Of a DNA stretch of 64,000 nt, positions 23,213 to 34,977 are shown piece after piece. Below the pieces are notes generated by a model. It saw only the letters and a list, made by a program, of their open reading frames with translations. It had not been told where the DNA came from and ran no database searches. Position numbers and translations under genes: made by a program. Positions within the stretch are counted from its first letter, which is position 1. Every line of letters starts with the position of its first letter. The stretch is taken from positions 110,724 through 174,723 of the forward strand of contig KV419425.1 in assembly GCA_001630475.1 (NCBI GenBank), read 5' to 3'. Source of the DNA: Sistotremastrum niveocremeum HHB9708 (Eukaryota > Basidiomycota > Agaricomycetes > Sistotremastrales > Sistotremastraceae).

Positions 23213-23577
23213 AGTACGAATTCGTTCAGACATCGTTACTGTTTTTGGTCACTGATTAGGCCTGCTCTCAGTAATAATAGAGCTAATTCCCTGAGCCGAC
23301 GCGGATGGATTGCTGGATGAGATGTAGAGCTGTTATGGAGCGATAGGGTTTAACCAGTAGTCCAAATGAGATGTACTGGGTGTACTCGAAGCCGGTGGGA
23401 GTAGCGTACCTTCTGTGAGTCCTATCCGGCAGTTGGAGGAGCTCGTGGTTCATGAAGCTCATGGTTAGGCACTCTTGTCCGCTTTAGAAAATGATCGCGT
23501 GGAATATCTTCTAGTCATAGAATGGCCGTATTGATATCCCAGTCCCGGGATTTTGGTTTCCTCGCAGTATATAGTTC

Positions 23578-23584
23578 TTCAGTT
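23578..23584 (+). promoter_or_regulatory. TATA box of peptide gene 4
   Basis: tatatag 68-74 bp before the ATG at 23652. Confidence 0.4.
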
Positions 23585-23651
23585 TGCCAGTGTACCGCTC
23601 AAGAATATCGTCTCATCCCGACGGTATACGTCCCTACAGTTGCCAAGAAAC

Positions 23652-23807
23652 ATGTGGTCCAGTCTTAAAGCGCTAATGGCGGGCATAGCTATCTTCATGA
23701 CTGTTGGGACAGTTAATGCGAATCCCGCGGCGTTGTGTTGTCCATGTGGCCCGAGTAAAACACCATGTTTTGGTCCAGTGCCTTGCTGTGGTGCTCCTCC
23801 GCCCTAG
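23652..23807 (+). CDS. Secreted six-Cys micropeptide 4, 51 aa
   Basis: Single exon. The signal peptide (ALMAGIAIFMTVGTVNA) is followed by a mature peptide NPAALCCPC, C and PCC, pattern CC-x-C-x6-C-x5-CC, ending GAPPP. It lies 587 bp after the third copy on the same strand. NP at the mature start and the CCPC block match peptide 1 closely. Function unknown. Confidence 0.75.
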   Translation: MWSSLKALMAGIAIFMTVGTVNANPAALCCPCGPSKTPCFGPVPCCGAPPP

Positions 23808-24473
23808 AAAAATGCGCCTCTGACAGAAATGAGTCTCTGACTGTCAGTGTTTCTCAATTGATCCGGTAAAAGAGATGTACTGAAATTGACAAACTGTTGG
23901 ACCAGTGACGAGTCGCTGAAATGAACGCACCTTCTGATCCAATGTTCGGTATGATTGGGGTTCCAATGATGCTGTACTATGACAATGCTGTATATATATC
24001 AAAAGCGTGGAGAACCTGCGTCAGTTCGAGTTCTGAAAGCCGTTCGAGTTCTTTGGTCACTGGCAAACACTTCGCGTTTGGATGCTGCGAAAACTCGATG
24101 AGGTCCTATATGTAAGGATGCACAAAATTATCTTGAGGAGGCTATTTGGGGTGCTAGGGTTTCCTCGCATCTGTCGTTGTCGACGACGTGCTCGACACTC
24201 AAGTAAGGAAAGATGACAGTTGGGTAAAGACAGCGGTGATAACGGCGATGTAGCTGGCCAGGTTGCAATGAAATCACGCTCTTGTTCGGCGCCTCGGCGG
24301 GGGATTTTCTGCGTGACGGAAGCTGTGACGAGTGACGTGACCCGCACTTCCTGCTTCTGTGGCTTCCGTTCCAACCTGAGACAAGTCAGTGGTTTGCTGT
24401 CTGTGATCTGGCGAACTCTTTATACTTTTCATAACTTTATTCCTCTTGATTTCAAATTGATCACGCCACGACA
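23808..24473. other. Intergenic, no gene
   Basis: Separates the peptide array from the intact MYND/pRiA4b gene. Only short open frames. Confidence 0.5.
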
Positions 24474-26270
24474 ATGCCGCGCAATCGCTTGGATCGACCC
24501 AAATTCGTTCAACTCCATCCCGACGACGACGGTTTCAAGCTGGACCCAGTCTTCTATGGAGGTATCCAGAACATCTAACTTTTCCTTTTCCCGAAAGCTC
24601 AAAATTTGTATAGATCCTAAAGATTTTGTTCCCAAGCTGAACGTCTATGGTGAAGCTTTTGGCTGGGGTTTAAGGCCACACGATTCGTACGAAGATGTGG
24701 ACATTTCGCGGATTATGGGTCGAGTGGTGCGTACATCCAAGGCCTGAATCTTTCTGAGACTAAACATTGAAAATGCAACGCAGCAATATTCCCAGATGAT
24801 CTACGACAGGTGGGAGCCTGGCCCTCCAGAAAATCAGTTCGTAAACGCACTTGCAAAGAAAAAGGTTCGTTATCGACTGTCGGTTACTCAACTCTTAAAC
24901 TGTTGATCATAGTCAGAAGCATTGTTCAAAGTGGACATTGAGGGGCTTTGCCACTGTGACTATATCCTGAACATCGTCATGCCGTTCGTATCCATACCCT
25001 TTGCCCTCACTCCCTTATCAATCTCATCTGACTGATGCAGCGAGATTCCGTCAGAATACAAACCCTGGTCTTTCATTGAAAAGCATGAGGGACGAGGTGC
25101 ACTGGGACCTAATCTGATCAGTCGACGCTGCAAGGTGTCGGGTGGCATTAATCTCGACACCTTTCAAGACAAAGTCCTTCAACCCTTGATGGGATGGTAC
25201 GCAAGCAAATCACGCGTGGCTTTCCCTTCATTTCACACATCTGGTACAGGGATCGTAATTCGCATGCCTTTGTCTTCACCGATCTCAGCGACGGCGCGTC
25301 CTTTGGACCCAGGGTGAGTGATTTACCTTCACGCGAACTTCTTCCTCTCATATCGAAAAGGGATGTTCAACCATAGATATGATGTACAGAAATGGAGTAT
25401 GCTATGAGTTTCTTCCTGCAGATGACTATGTATTAGCACATCTCGCACGAAAAAAGGGAGATGTGTTCGAATACTTTTATGACTTTGGCGATCACTGGTA
25501 TCACAGAATCGAGGTCAGGATTATCATTTTTCCCTTCGCTGTGCTGATCTCACGTTGTGGGCGTTTTCATTAGGTTGAAGAGATTATCCCTCGCGATCAA
25601 AGCGATGGGGCTGTGGTAGTCCTAGGGGGAAATGCTATGTGTCCGCCTGAAAATGCTCGTGGAAATAGGTACGCGCAGAACTGCCGAAGAGTCACAATCT
25701 CACAACTTGTCACAGGATATGGGCTAGTAAAATGTATGAGTATTATCACGGTTCATCTCGTGAAAAGGCGGCAGCTCTGCAGATGATGGACGATGCTCCA
25801 AATTATCAAGCGAAGTACCCATACGGACCTCCTAACGGTGTATACGACCTTCTCCACTTCTCAATCGAGGAATGCCAGGACGATATCGCCAAAGCCTTGT
25901 CCTCTCATGCCTCGGTCCGCACAGGGGGAAAAGGCTACGTTCATCAGTTCAACCCCACTGAGGGCCCGCCTACTTTACCGCTGAAGCGGGGTCAAACCCT
26001 GTCGAAGACCTTCAACGCTGATTCAGATCCGATGGCGCCGAGTTACATGCAGGAAACCATCTCGAACCGTCGAGATAGGACACAGGTTGCTATTTGTGCG
26101 ACCTGTGGGACGCCGCATGAATTGAAAGCATGCTCGAGATGTAGGAAGGTTTGGTATTGTGGACCTGAACACCAGAAGTAAGTGTTCCCTCAGTGTTGCA
26201 TATATTCGATTCTCAGACGATCCCAAGGAAGCATTGGCGGACTCATAAACCTAGTTGCAAGTCCTCGTGA
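24474..26270 (+). CDS. MYND finger protein with pRiA4b ORF3-like domain, 441 aa
   Basis: Ten exons keep one frame: 24474-24561, 24614-24726, 24784-24864, 24913-24983, 25041-25196, 25250-25313, 25361-25513, 25574-25668, 25716-26177 and 26228-26270. The middle shows a pRiA4b ORF-3-like domain: DYILNIVMP, VLQPLMGW, DRNSHAFVF, then LAHLARKKGDVFEYFYDFGD followed by WYHRIE. The C-terminus is a MYND zinc finger, CATCGTPHELKACSRCRKVW then YCGPEHQKKHWRTHKPSC, where a His stands in place of one usual Cys. MYND fingers bind proteins; the pRiA4b fold was first noted in plasmid proteins and its role is unclear. The acceptor of exon 7 (AAAAG before GGATGT) is supported by the decayed paralog at 15382-17302, which aligns there (STVDIS/STIDMM). 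Confidence 0.88.
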
Positions 26271-26469
26271 GAGTGATATATATATATCGAAGTTATGGTT
26301 TCATTTCTGTGTTGCTCGCCACTTTCTTGATTTCATTGCATGACCCCGCACACCGTGCACAGTATACTCAGCTCATTACCAGACTCCACGCCCTCTCACT
26401 CCTATTTTGATTAGTCGCTAATTATACTTGTGCACTACGAATGTTATTAACCGGGTAGAATAATCTGAA

Positions 26470-27800
26470 CTACCACTTCGGCATTTCATCCGGAACTCTG
26501 TCCACACAGATGCTGAGCTTCCAATCCGACTCTCGCTTCGCCCAGCGATAGCATTTGGCCCCAAGAAATCCCGTCCTTGCCATGTCATGACAGGCAGCCC
26601 ATGTATCGGGCTTCTCGGCTGAAAACACATTCCATTCAAAGCTCCGCGCACGATCGTAGACGAGGGACCCGAACGCGTTCACTTGAATTTTGATCAAGAA
26701 TGGTTGATCCGAATGAATGTTCGGGGGCGGGCCCTCGTTAGGCTTCTTGATCTTTAGCTGTTGATCCGACCGATGGAAGCGGTTGATCTGACTAGTGAAA
26801 AGATTATTTGTTGGACTGAAATCCAAGGTGGTCCATGTCCCTCCAGCTAGGGAGTTGCACAAGGGCTTGTGGCGTCTCCAGTCCTCCTTCTGGCACGCTG
26901 AGAGCATTGTCATTAGTCGCGGCTGGGAAAGGCGAATAGGCAATATACAGCACCTTTACTACAATAAATGATGGATTGACACCCGGTGCACCTTAGATGA
27001 TTGTCGTTCGAACCACAAATGAAGCATCCAGCTTCCGCATTCAGTTTGCCAAGATCGCTCATGGTCAAGGGGCCAATCGGCCGAATAAAGGAAAGGGTGA
27101 AGTCGTGCTCGAAGTCTGATCGATCCGGCCGGTATGCATCAGCAACTCGCATAGCATTGATAGATAAAAGACGATAGAGCAGCTTTTGTTCAAGAACAGA
27201 GTTGGAGTGATGTGGACGGAGGACGTCTTGTTCGCCATCGGAGCTGCGCGACCATTGACGGAACTCAGACGCAGACTTCAGAGCTTCCAAGTTCACGCTT
27301 TTGAAAAGGAGAATCATGCTGGGACCTCCTTTCGAGCTTTTGACAACACTTATGATCTGAGACAATCAGGTGAGACAAGGTCAGATCATCCTCTAGTAAA
27401 GGACATTGCGTACGCGTATCAAAATACCGCAGGATTTCCCTTCCTTCTCAAATGAAAGTTTGCGATATCCCATATCCCATTCATCGCACATAACGCCGAT
27501 TGCGTTTCTCATACACGCGAACTGGTCGCTCCCGTCAAGCAGTCCGTCCATCACATGCTCGTAAAGATTGGTTTGGACGATTCGTGTTTTCAAAGGCTTC
27601 GATGCATAGTCCGTGTGATTTGAAAAGTCAATCTGAGATGAAGAAAATTTCTGTGGGGCAAGCTGGGCGTAATTGAGAGCTTGAGTGAGCTTGTTGCGGA
27701 GCCATTTGTCCGACGACTTGGTGTCAGCAGGAAGGTCGACGCCCAGAGAGCGCAATAGCCGCAAGGTGTCGCTCCTAGATAGATGTTCGTGTTCAGACAT
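26470..27800 (-). CDS. Agaricomycete-type MYND finger protein, 405 aa
   Basis: Three exons (27800-27414, 26... 27356-26954 and 26897-26470) join in phase over introns of 57 and 56 nt. The N-terminal region has the pattern LLRSLGVDLP/LRNKLTQALNYAQL. The MYND finger is complete: CFICGSNDNHLRCTGCQSII followed by YCSKACQKEDWRRHKPLC. The C-terminal part (PFLIKIQVNAFG, VYDRARSFEW, CYRWAKRESDWKLSICVDR) is a conserved region seen beside MYND fingers in many mushroom genomes. Function unknown. A diverged paralog lies next to it at 28147-29401, same strand. Confidence 0.82.
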
Positions 27801-28146
27801 TGAAATGTGCGGGTTGAAGGTGGATGGAAAGCGTAGAACAATGCTGACTGAGACTCGGAGCACCAGAAGAGTCGAGTTGTCTTACGTAACCCGAGAAGCT
27901 CGCACGAAAATCCACAATCGACATGAAATTTTGTGCTTGTATACATAGCTGTATCTATCTGGTCAATATCTGACGCTGTGACAATTGCAGGATGCGCAAG
28001 GGAAAAAATCTCAAGGCCGATGCTTTCCTACCCGGGCACTGGGCCATTCCCTATATTTATCTATCCAAGGACGTGCCCTGCTGAGTTCTCCAAAGTTCTT
28101 CTATCAGCTTAGATTTAGGGACCAGGCTCAATATCATGTAGGAGCA

Positions 28147-29401
28147 CTAGGAAGGACAAACACTACCAGCCGGGTGTTTTCTGGGTTCCTTATCGGTACA
28201 GACCATAAGATACCCATCCGCAATCCATTTCGCCCATCTGTAAATCGTTCCAGGTATCTCACCCTTTGACATGTCACGAATCGCGGCCCATGCCTTGTGT
28301 TTCGCTTGTTCCCGTAGATTGTACTCAAAGCGTCTCCCCTGATCGCACGTGAGGGCGCCTCCTTGGCTGATGTAAATTTTGATCATGAAGGGTTGGTAGG
28401 GATAAGTAATGGCAGGTCCTTTCGCCGGCCTCCGTTTGACACCATTATACATTCGGGTTGATGCAACATTGGACCATCCAAAATAGAAATGGGTCCATGT
28501 TCCTCCTGCAATTTCTCTGTAGAAAGTTTTGTGAAGTCGCCAGTCTCCGAGTTGGCATTCTGTCACCAAGTAGATGAAGTGACGTCAAGAGATAATAGAT
28601 AATAGATTATCTCACCTTCACTGCAGTAGTTGATGGAACGACACGCCCCACATTCTCTGCGAAGAGCTAGACCGCAAAGAAAGCAACCGAATCTCGCATT
28701 GAGTTCGCATACGGCACGGTCGGTCAAAGGTGCTAAAGGACTAAGGAAGGAAAGCCTGGTTGGCTGCGTCGAGAAAGGAGGACAGTAATCTCATGGTTAC
28801 TTGAGCAGAGTCTCCGCGAGTTGATGTTCCGTAGGCGAAGGAGCAGATGAAGCTGGAGGTTTGATGCCCACCACCGAGAATCGAAGGTTTCCTAATCAGA
28901 ATTGATCATTACTCGTGTGAAAATGGACCTGTGAAGGTACCTTATCCGCGTCGCCAATCCTATAGAGAATCGCGATGATAGGGTCGCCCTCGGCAGTCTG
29001 AAACACGTCGAGAAACTACGTGACTTCAGTGCCCTTCAATCGTGAAAAAGATAGTTGCGCTCGGTCCTTTCTCTGTACCAGTCCTCGCACATTGCTGCAA
29101 TTTTCCCCCTCAAGGATAGGTATGTTTCCGGGTCATAATTCTGTTTCATCGTGGCTGATTCGAAGGCACTGTAACTCATAATAGAGGTTTCCAGAGATGT
29201 CCCAGTGAATTTCTTCAGAGACGTGAGGCCGATCGCAGAAGAAGCTGACTTTGTTGGTGCAATTTGAGCAAATTTTAAGGCTCTGGATAGCTTTTTGCGA
29301 AGATCAGCATCCGAGAGGAGGATAGTAGCCGAGGGCTCGACGTCGAATCCGCGAAGTAGCTGTACAATCTTCTGCCTTGTGGGTGGCTCATGGGCCGACA
29401 T
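28147..29401 (-). CDS. Diverged MYND paralog, possibly decaying
   Basis: It is related to the neighbouring gene at 26470-27800 along its whole length: MSAHEPPTRQKIVQLLRGFD at the start, LRKKLSRALKFAQIAP, GDPIIAILYRIGDAD, a MYND segment CFLCGLALRRECGACRSINY then CSEECQLGDWRLHK, and the C-terminal PFMIKIYISQGG, YRWAKWIADGYLMVCTDKEP. The last MYND cysteine is replaced (HKTFYREIAGG against HKPLCNSLAGG). The MYND intron splices in phase, but for the junctions at about 29040 and 28930 I could not find splice sites that keep frame and homology together. So the gene is either spliced in a way I cannot see or is losing function. The start ATG is at 29401. Confidence 0.55.
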
Positions 29402-29594
29402 CACGTCAGCTAGCTAGTGCACTCCTCCTCGAGTTTACTGGACCAAAGGTTTTCAAGGCCTGCAGCCCGAACCAGTGATGAACGCAAGCAGCAGGGATTA
29501 GTTTACGTAAGCTCTCCCCGCGAACTGTCGGAGTTCGGAATCGGAAACCCCAGCAAATTTTCTATTCGGCTGGTACTATCAACTGCTACTTCTC

Positions 29595-30762
29595 ATGCTG
29601 CGAACAATGTGATCTTCTTCTTTCTCATTGGTTTTGCAATTCACTAATGAAATCTCCAGCAAACCAAAAAATGCGCGCTCAAAACGTGCGATGGAGGCCA
29701 GAGAACCCAAAGAGGTTGAGGATGCGAAGACAGTCATATTCGTGAAAGGTTCACACACTGGGGAGACTGTTAATAATGCTATGAAGGAGCTGGTGCGTAT
29801 TATTGAGTGATTTCATAAACCGTGAGATATTGACAAAGCTTTGTTCTTTTGTCAGGATAGATGGCCCTGAAACGACCTCACGCCATTTCTTTTGCTAAGA
29901 AAAATGTCGTGCGCCCATTTGAAGATTCGGCATCTCTTGAGTTCTGGTCGAAGAAGAACGATGCGCCTATGTTCGTTGTCGGTCAGAGCACCAAGAAGCG
30001 TCCCAATGATCTGACGTTCGCGCGGATGTTCGACGGGAGGTTGTTGGACATGGTGGAGCTCGGGATTGATAACTTTGTTGGGATGGCAGAGTTCAAGGTA
30101 CAAGGCATTCTCCTCTTCTCATTCTTGTGCTAACCATGTGGCAGACTCCCAAAGCCACTCCCGGTCACAAACCAATGCTTCATTTCGCATCGGAACTCTT
30201 CGACACACATCCTCGGTTCACCCAACTACGCTCCATGCTCGTCGATTTCTTCAACGGAGAAGTCATCGAATCAATATCACTACAAGGCCTCGAACACGTT
30301 ATCAGTATCACTCTCGGACCCACACCACCGACATTAAATACCGCAGAAGATAACACTACCCCTCTCCCCAAGGTCCACATCCGTTGCTATACCCTAAGCC
30401 TTCTCGCTTCAGGAGTTCGTATTCCCCGCGTAGAGTTGGTACCCATGGGACCCTCACTCGATCTGACGATGAGGCGTCATCAAGATGCTGATCCGGACCT
30501 CTGGAAGGCGGCGATGAAGAAGCCGAAGATGAAGAAGCAGGACGTTGAGAAAGGCCTTGGCAAGAAGCGAAAGAATATGGAGGTGGATGATATGGGTGAT
30601 TTGAGAGGACGCCTGCATGTGGCCAAACAGGATTTGAGCAAGCTCCAGACGAGGAAGATGAAGGGGCTCAAGGATGCGTTCGACGCTGACGGCGAGAACC
30701 AACGAAAACGCAGAAAAGCAGTCTCAGAAGAGGCTGATGATGACGATTCTGGGGGCGAGTAA
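29595..30762 (+). CDS. RPF2: Ribosome production factor 2, Brix domain, 333 aa
   Basis: Four exons (29595-29608, 29660-29792, 29861-30097, 30145-30762). The start MLRTIKPKNARSKRAMEARE matches the RPF2 family start only if the 14-nt first exon is used. The Brix domain follows: VIFVKGSHTGE, ALKRPHAISFAKKN, RPFED, SLEFWSKKNDAPMFVVGQST, KKRPNDLTFARMFD, then GLEHVISITLGP and VELVPMGPSLDLTMRR. The tail is Lys-rich and ends acidic (EEADDDDSGGE), as in nucleolar proteins. RPF2 works with RRS1 to bring the 5S RNP (5S rRNA, uL18, uL5) into pre-60S particles in the nucleolus. Length is normal for the family. Confidence 0.95.
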
Positions 30763-32300
30763 TCTATGTACTTTCACCGTTTCTTTGGTCCTTCACAGGC
30801 TCACCTGCATTATCCTGCTATGATATTCTTGTATTCACTGATGCATGCAATCGTTATTGTTTCGTCATATATCATCAACCCTCAACGCACATATATCTTC
30901 GTTCAAGGAAATTTCTTCTCAGCATACATGTCATAATCAAAATCATTAAGTACGGCATGGTGAGCTTTTTCTTTGATCGTGTGATCGTGTGGTACGAAAG
31001 CCGCCGCGCTGTCTTCTTACGTCAGGCACTTCTACCCTTACCTCCACTCAACTTCAGCTTTCAGGACACAGGTTCAGGAGTCAACTTCCCCTTGATCACC
31101 CAGGTAGCCGCGTTTCTCGTGAAAAAGGCTTGTTGAGCCACTTCTCGATTTATGCACACTGCTGGCGCACTGCTAATCCAGACCCGTCGTTTTCCCCGCC
31201 CCTTGAACGTAAATTTTGACATCGGGAACGTCTCAGGTGGATGTCGTTCTTCGAGCTCCCAGCTCAACAGCATGACTCTTAGGTACTGAATAGATATGTA
31301 TATCGGATGCTGGGATCGAGGGAGGACTTTGGACAACACGCGGCACTGGGACCGTATCCCCAGTCATGCTTCCTGTCGGCGTTCACCCGTATGCCTTGGT
31401 CATCGCAAGGGCGGAAGTCTCACTTTACTAATGGATTTGACCGAGAGAAGGTTCACTTGGGCAACTCTGGGACGTGAAGATGGTGCAACCCAAGTGCCCC
31501 CTAATATAACCTAACTGCTCGATGACATCTGACAGCAAGGGCCCTCAAGGTTCCATACTAGCAGTTCACCAATCGGGTAGGTATGCCAACATTGAGCTTG
31601 AGCCTCGAGCCAGCCTACGCGCGTTCCCTGGCATTCAGAATAATGAACGTTGTCGCCGTTTGCGGATTGAATTTCTTCAAGTTACCGAGTTGCCCGCTGC
31701 CCAGACGAGTGGTCCATTATGGGGTGTTACGAGTGTGTGTTAAGATGGGGCCTCCTAAATTAAACGATCGCGATCGCCCATCGACAGACTGGCAGACTCT
31801 CACCTTCCTTCGTATTGGATGAGCAAAGCCCGCGGTCGGAATTGGCGGCGTTGTAGCACAAAAGAAACCAAGCACAGTGCCTGCCAGATAGTTAAGATTC
31901 ACGAGAGAGGTTATCAGTACTCAGTTCCTGTGAAGCAATATGAACGTCAGAGGGTCAAGGCCAAGATGAAGGCCGAGATCTCCGACAAGATCGTAACCAA
32001 AAGTACTGCGCGCACTATTTTCCCGAGCGGCAAACGGCAATCAAAAACACTTTGCTTAACACACCGTAGCTACAAGGCAAACCCTTGAATGAATTCATTT
32101 TTTATATGAAGTTACAGACGTGAGTATCACCCTGGAAACCAGATCATCGGTCTTGCCGGATGCTTTCGTTGGGTTTCAACGTTGTAGGAGATGATGAAAT
32201 CTCCGTGCAATACTTCTGCTAAGGGACAGACAGACCCTCAAGAGTGTTGTGACGAGCTATCATGCAGTTGAAGGCATGACAGCGGTGCTTTCCGAGCGCC
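30763..32300. other. No clear gene
   Basis: Convergent region between RPF2 (+) and adenosine kinase (-). A plus-strand frame at 31819-32088 (89 codons, Lys/Arg-rich) has no motif and is probably chance. Confidence 0.45.
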
Positions 32301-33535
32301 TCACAAAACGTTTTCCTTGGGCCATCTTAACTGAGGTCCAACCTGACAAGTGTCAACATATGATCGATCATATATATGTATGAATGGTACCTGTCCGACA
32401 CACATAGCTCCGAGCTTCTGCCCCACAGCAACACATTCGTCGAGAGTTTTTCCCAGGGTAAACGCTCCAATAAAGCCACCAGCGAAAGCATCACCGGCTC
32501 CATTGGTATCGACAATCTGATCGTCACTGAGCTTTTGAACAGGGTAGATTTTGGCTTCTTCTCCGGCTTTAACAAGCACAGTGGATTCAGCGCCGTGGGT
32601 GATCACCACAACTCTGCTACGGCTGGGATTCACTTTGGGAAGCGAAGCGATGGTTTTCGCGATCAGAGGAAGATCTGAGTGAGCAGACTCATCGAGACCT
32701 GCGGCAGATGCCCAGGCTGCCGCTTCTGACTCGTTGCCGATCAGAATGTCAACATAAGGGATAACTTGATCGAGCTGAGCTTTGAAGAATTGCGCGATAA
32801 ATGGCGCAGAGAGATTGATCGAGAAGACTTTGCCAGCATCGGAAGCTTTTTTGGCCAAGTATAAAGTAGATTCAACACCGTGTGTCAGGAAAAAGCCGCC
32901 CACGTAGAATATCTTCGCGTTTTCTACCAGGGGGGCAATAGCAGAAGAGGTGAGATGAGAGGGCTCGAACTTCTCGGCTGCTCTCAGCGTTGTCACCAGA
33001 GATCTTCATGACATCGTTGAGATAGCCTCATGCCAATGGTGACATTGACTCACCTGTGATGCCCAGTGATCACGACCGCACAAGCCCCAGTCCCCTCTCC
33101 TTCTTTAACGAGATAGGCACTTTCCACATCTTCTTTTTTATTCGCTTCTCTGAGCTGATGAGCCAGCTCATCATTACCCACGCATCCCGTGTAGACAACA
33201 GATTTGGGAGGTAAGACATACTAGTGCGCGATTGTAAGTATTAGCCGAACTTCAGATCTTAATCGATCGCACCGCTGCTGCGCGAGCGGCGTTCTGAGCG
33301 GCGCCGCCAGCGACGTAGGTCACTTTATAGTTCTTCAAGATTTCGTCGTATCTTTATCCACGTTTTAGATCGTGATAACATGCTCAGGCGAGAAATTGCT
33401 TTACATGGGAGCATGGACTTCCTCAGCCAAGATCGCGTCGTTCGCTTTGAGATTGTACTTTTTGAGAAGTTCTTCGCCGTTGGTCACTTGCATATCAAGG
33501 AGCGGATTGCCCATGCAGAATAAATCGAAAGTCAT
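32301..33535 (-). CDS. Adenosine kinase (pfkB family)
   Basis: Read from the ATG at 33535 (MTFDLFCMGNPLLDMQV) in several exons to a TGA at 32301-32303. The pfkB/adenosine kinase marks are present: GNPLLDM at the start, VAGGAAQNAARAA (substrate lid and glycine pair), VYTGCVGND, GTGACAVVITG, FYVGGFFLTHG, ILIGNESEA, and signature 2 DTNGAGDAFAGGF with the catalytic Asp. The last exon, VGPQLRWPKENVL, follows a 48-nt intron. The enzyme phosphorylates adenosine to AMP and keeps the methyl cycle running by removing adenosine made from S-adenosylhomocysteine; it acts in cytosol and nucleus. Length and order are normal. Confidence 0.93.
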
Positions 33536-34977
33536 CGTAGCAATGGGACGGCAGTTGAATCGATGAAAAAGATGTTGAACCTGACCGCACGTGTCGGCTC
33601 AGCGGCCGTATCTCACGCACACGGAGATATCGATATCTATCTCCGGGGAACGACACTCAAGTATAACACTGGCTTGCAAGGACGACAGCGAAAATTGCCA
33701 CGTATTTGGCGTATGCAAGGATAATAGTCTAAGATTTCTATCCTCGACGTATTTCTCCAGTGATCAAGCCAACACAGACATTTTGAACCACGCATCAGGC
33801 TTTCACGAATAATAAAGATAATCAACGAAAGCAATAGGCCGCCTATTGATGTACGACGATGTCTCCCGAACTAGTTGCTACAGACTCTAATGCCCGTCGA
33901 AGGGCCCATATCATCACTCTGACCTGCTATGAACAAAGATCCAAATGCGCAAAAAAATCGCGAAAGATTGCCACTCAGCCTCAGCCTCGAGAACCTTGTC
34001 CAAACGTTGGCAATTATGAATTCACCCTTTTGTGGGATCATCAGCAGACGAGTTGTGTTTATTTGGCTCGCTGAACCTATAGGCTCGAGCTCTTTACTCG
34101 AGGAGTATCCCTTATTTCACATAGGTTATCGGAGGGTGCAACGCTCACTACACAGCAACCTATAGGACTACGATATCTCTACGATATCGCTATCCACTGC
34201 GGACCCCATTTCCTGATGCAGGAGGTCCGATTTAGTCTATGTCCCGAAACATTGACTCCGTAAAACAGTCCTATACGGCATCAACAGGATCTTCGGTACT
34301 GGGAATACAGGGTTACACATGTAAATCACCCACACAAATTTAAACTTCTTACCGGGGAGACAACGCCTTGGTTTGATACAGAATTTAAGTCTACAGTGTC
34401 GTGTCCGAGCCAATCAACGGAAGGAAAAATGCATGTGCGCGTCTCGTCAAAGTACTAATAGGTTTTCAATGTCTTTTTGTATAAATTGATCTATTGTAAT
34501 GACAATGTGCCTGTAGGAGCGGAAAACAGGCTCCTTCCATGAATCTGGAGCCTGTCAGTGAAATGAGAAAGTACCTGCCGACCTTCGGGATTCTCAATCT
34601 GAACAACGTTATGCTAGACATGTAAAATACACATGGAAGTGATTCCATGGAGTCTTGGCAGTTGTTCACGCCGTAACTTCGATCAACGTATCTTTCATCC
34701 AGTCCTGGCTTTTTTTATTATCGGCGGCCAATGTCACCACTTCCTTGCGTGATTCGTGCGCACTAGGAGCACATCTATTTCCTTCCGCCCGATTAATGCA
34801 CAACGTTATACCATTAAAACGCCATCTCATCGTGCTCACTGGATTAGACCTCTTCAATTGGCGCGCCATAAAAATCCTCAAGCGCCAGAAAGCGGGCCTC
34901 AGAGTAGAAGTCTCAGTATAAAGCCTCAGAAAGTCGGCGTACCAGGCATCATCGCCTTTCAATCTCGCAGAGGAGAA
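33536..34977. other. No clear gene; one small hairpin
   Basis: A 9-bp perfect hairpin (acaggctcc at 34526-34534 with ggagcctgt at 34547-34555) stands out; its purpose is unknown. Open frames are short and without motifs. The region just before 34978 may hold the leader or a 5' exon of the dsRBD-like gene. Confidence 0.4.

Noticed and set aside
34526-34555. 9-bp hairpin as a terminator or small RNA
   Set aside because: No T run, no transcript context, and stems of this size are frequent by chance.
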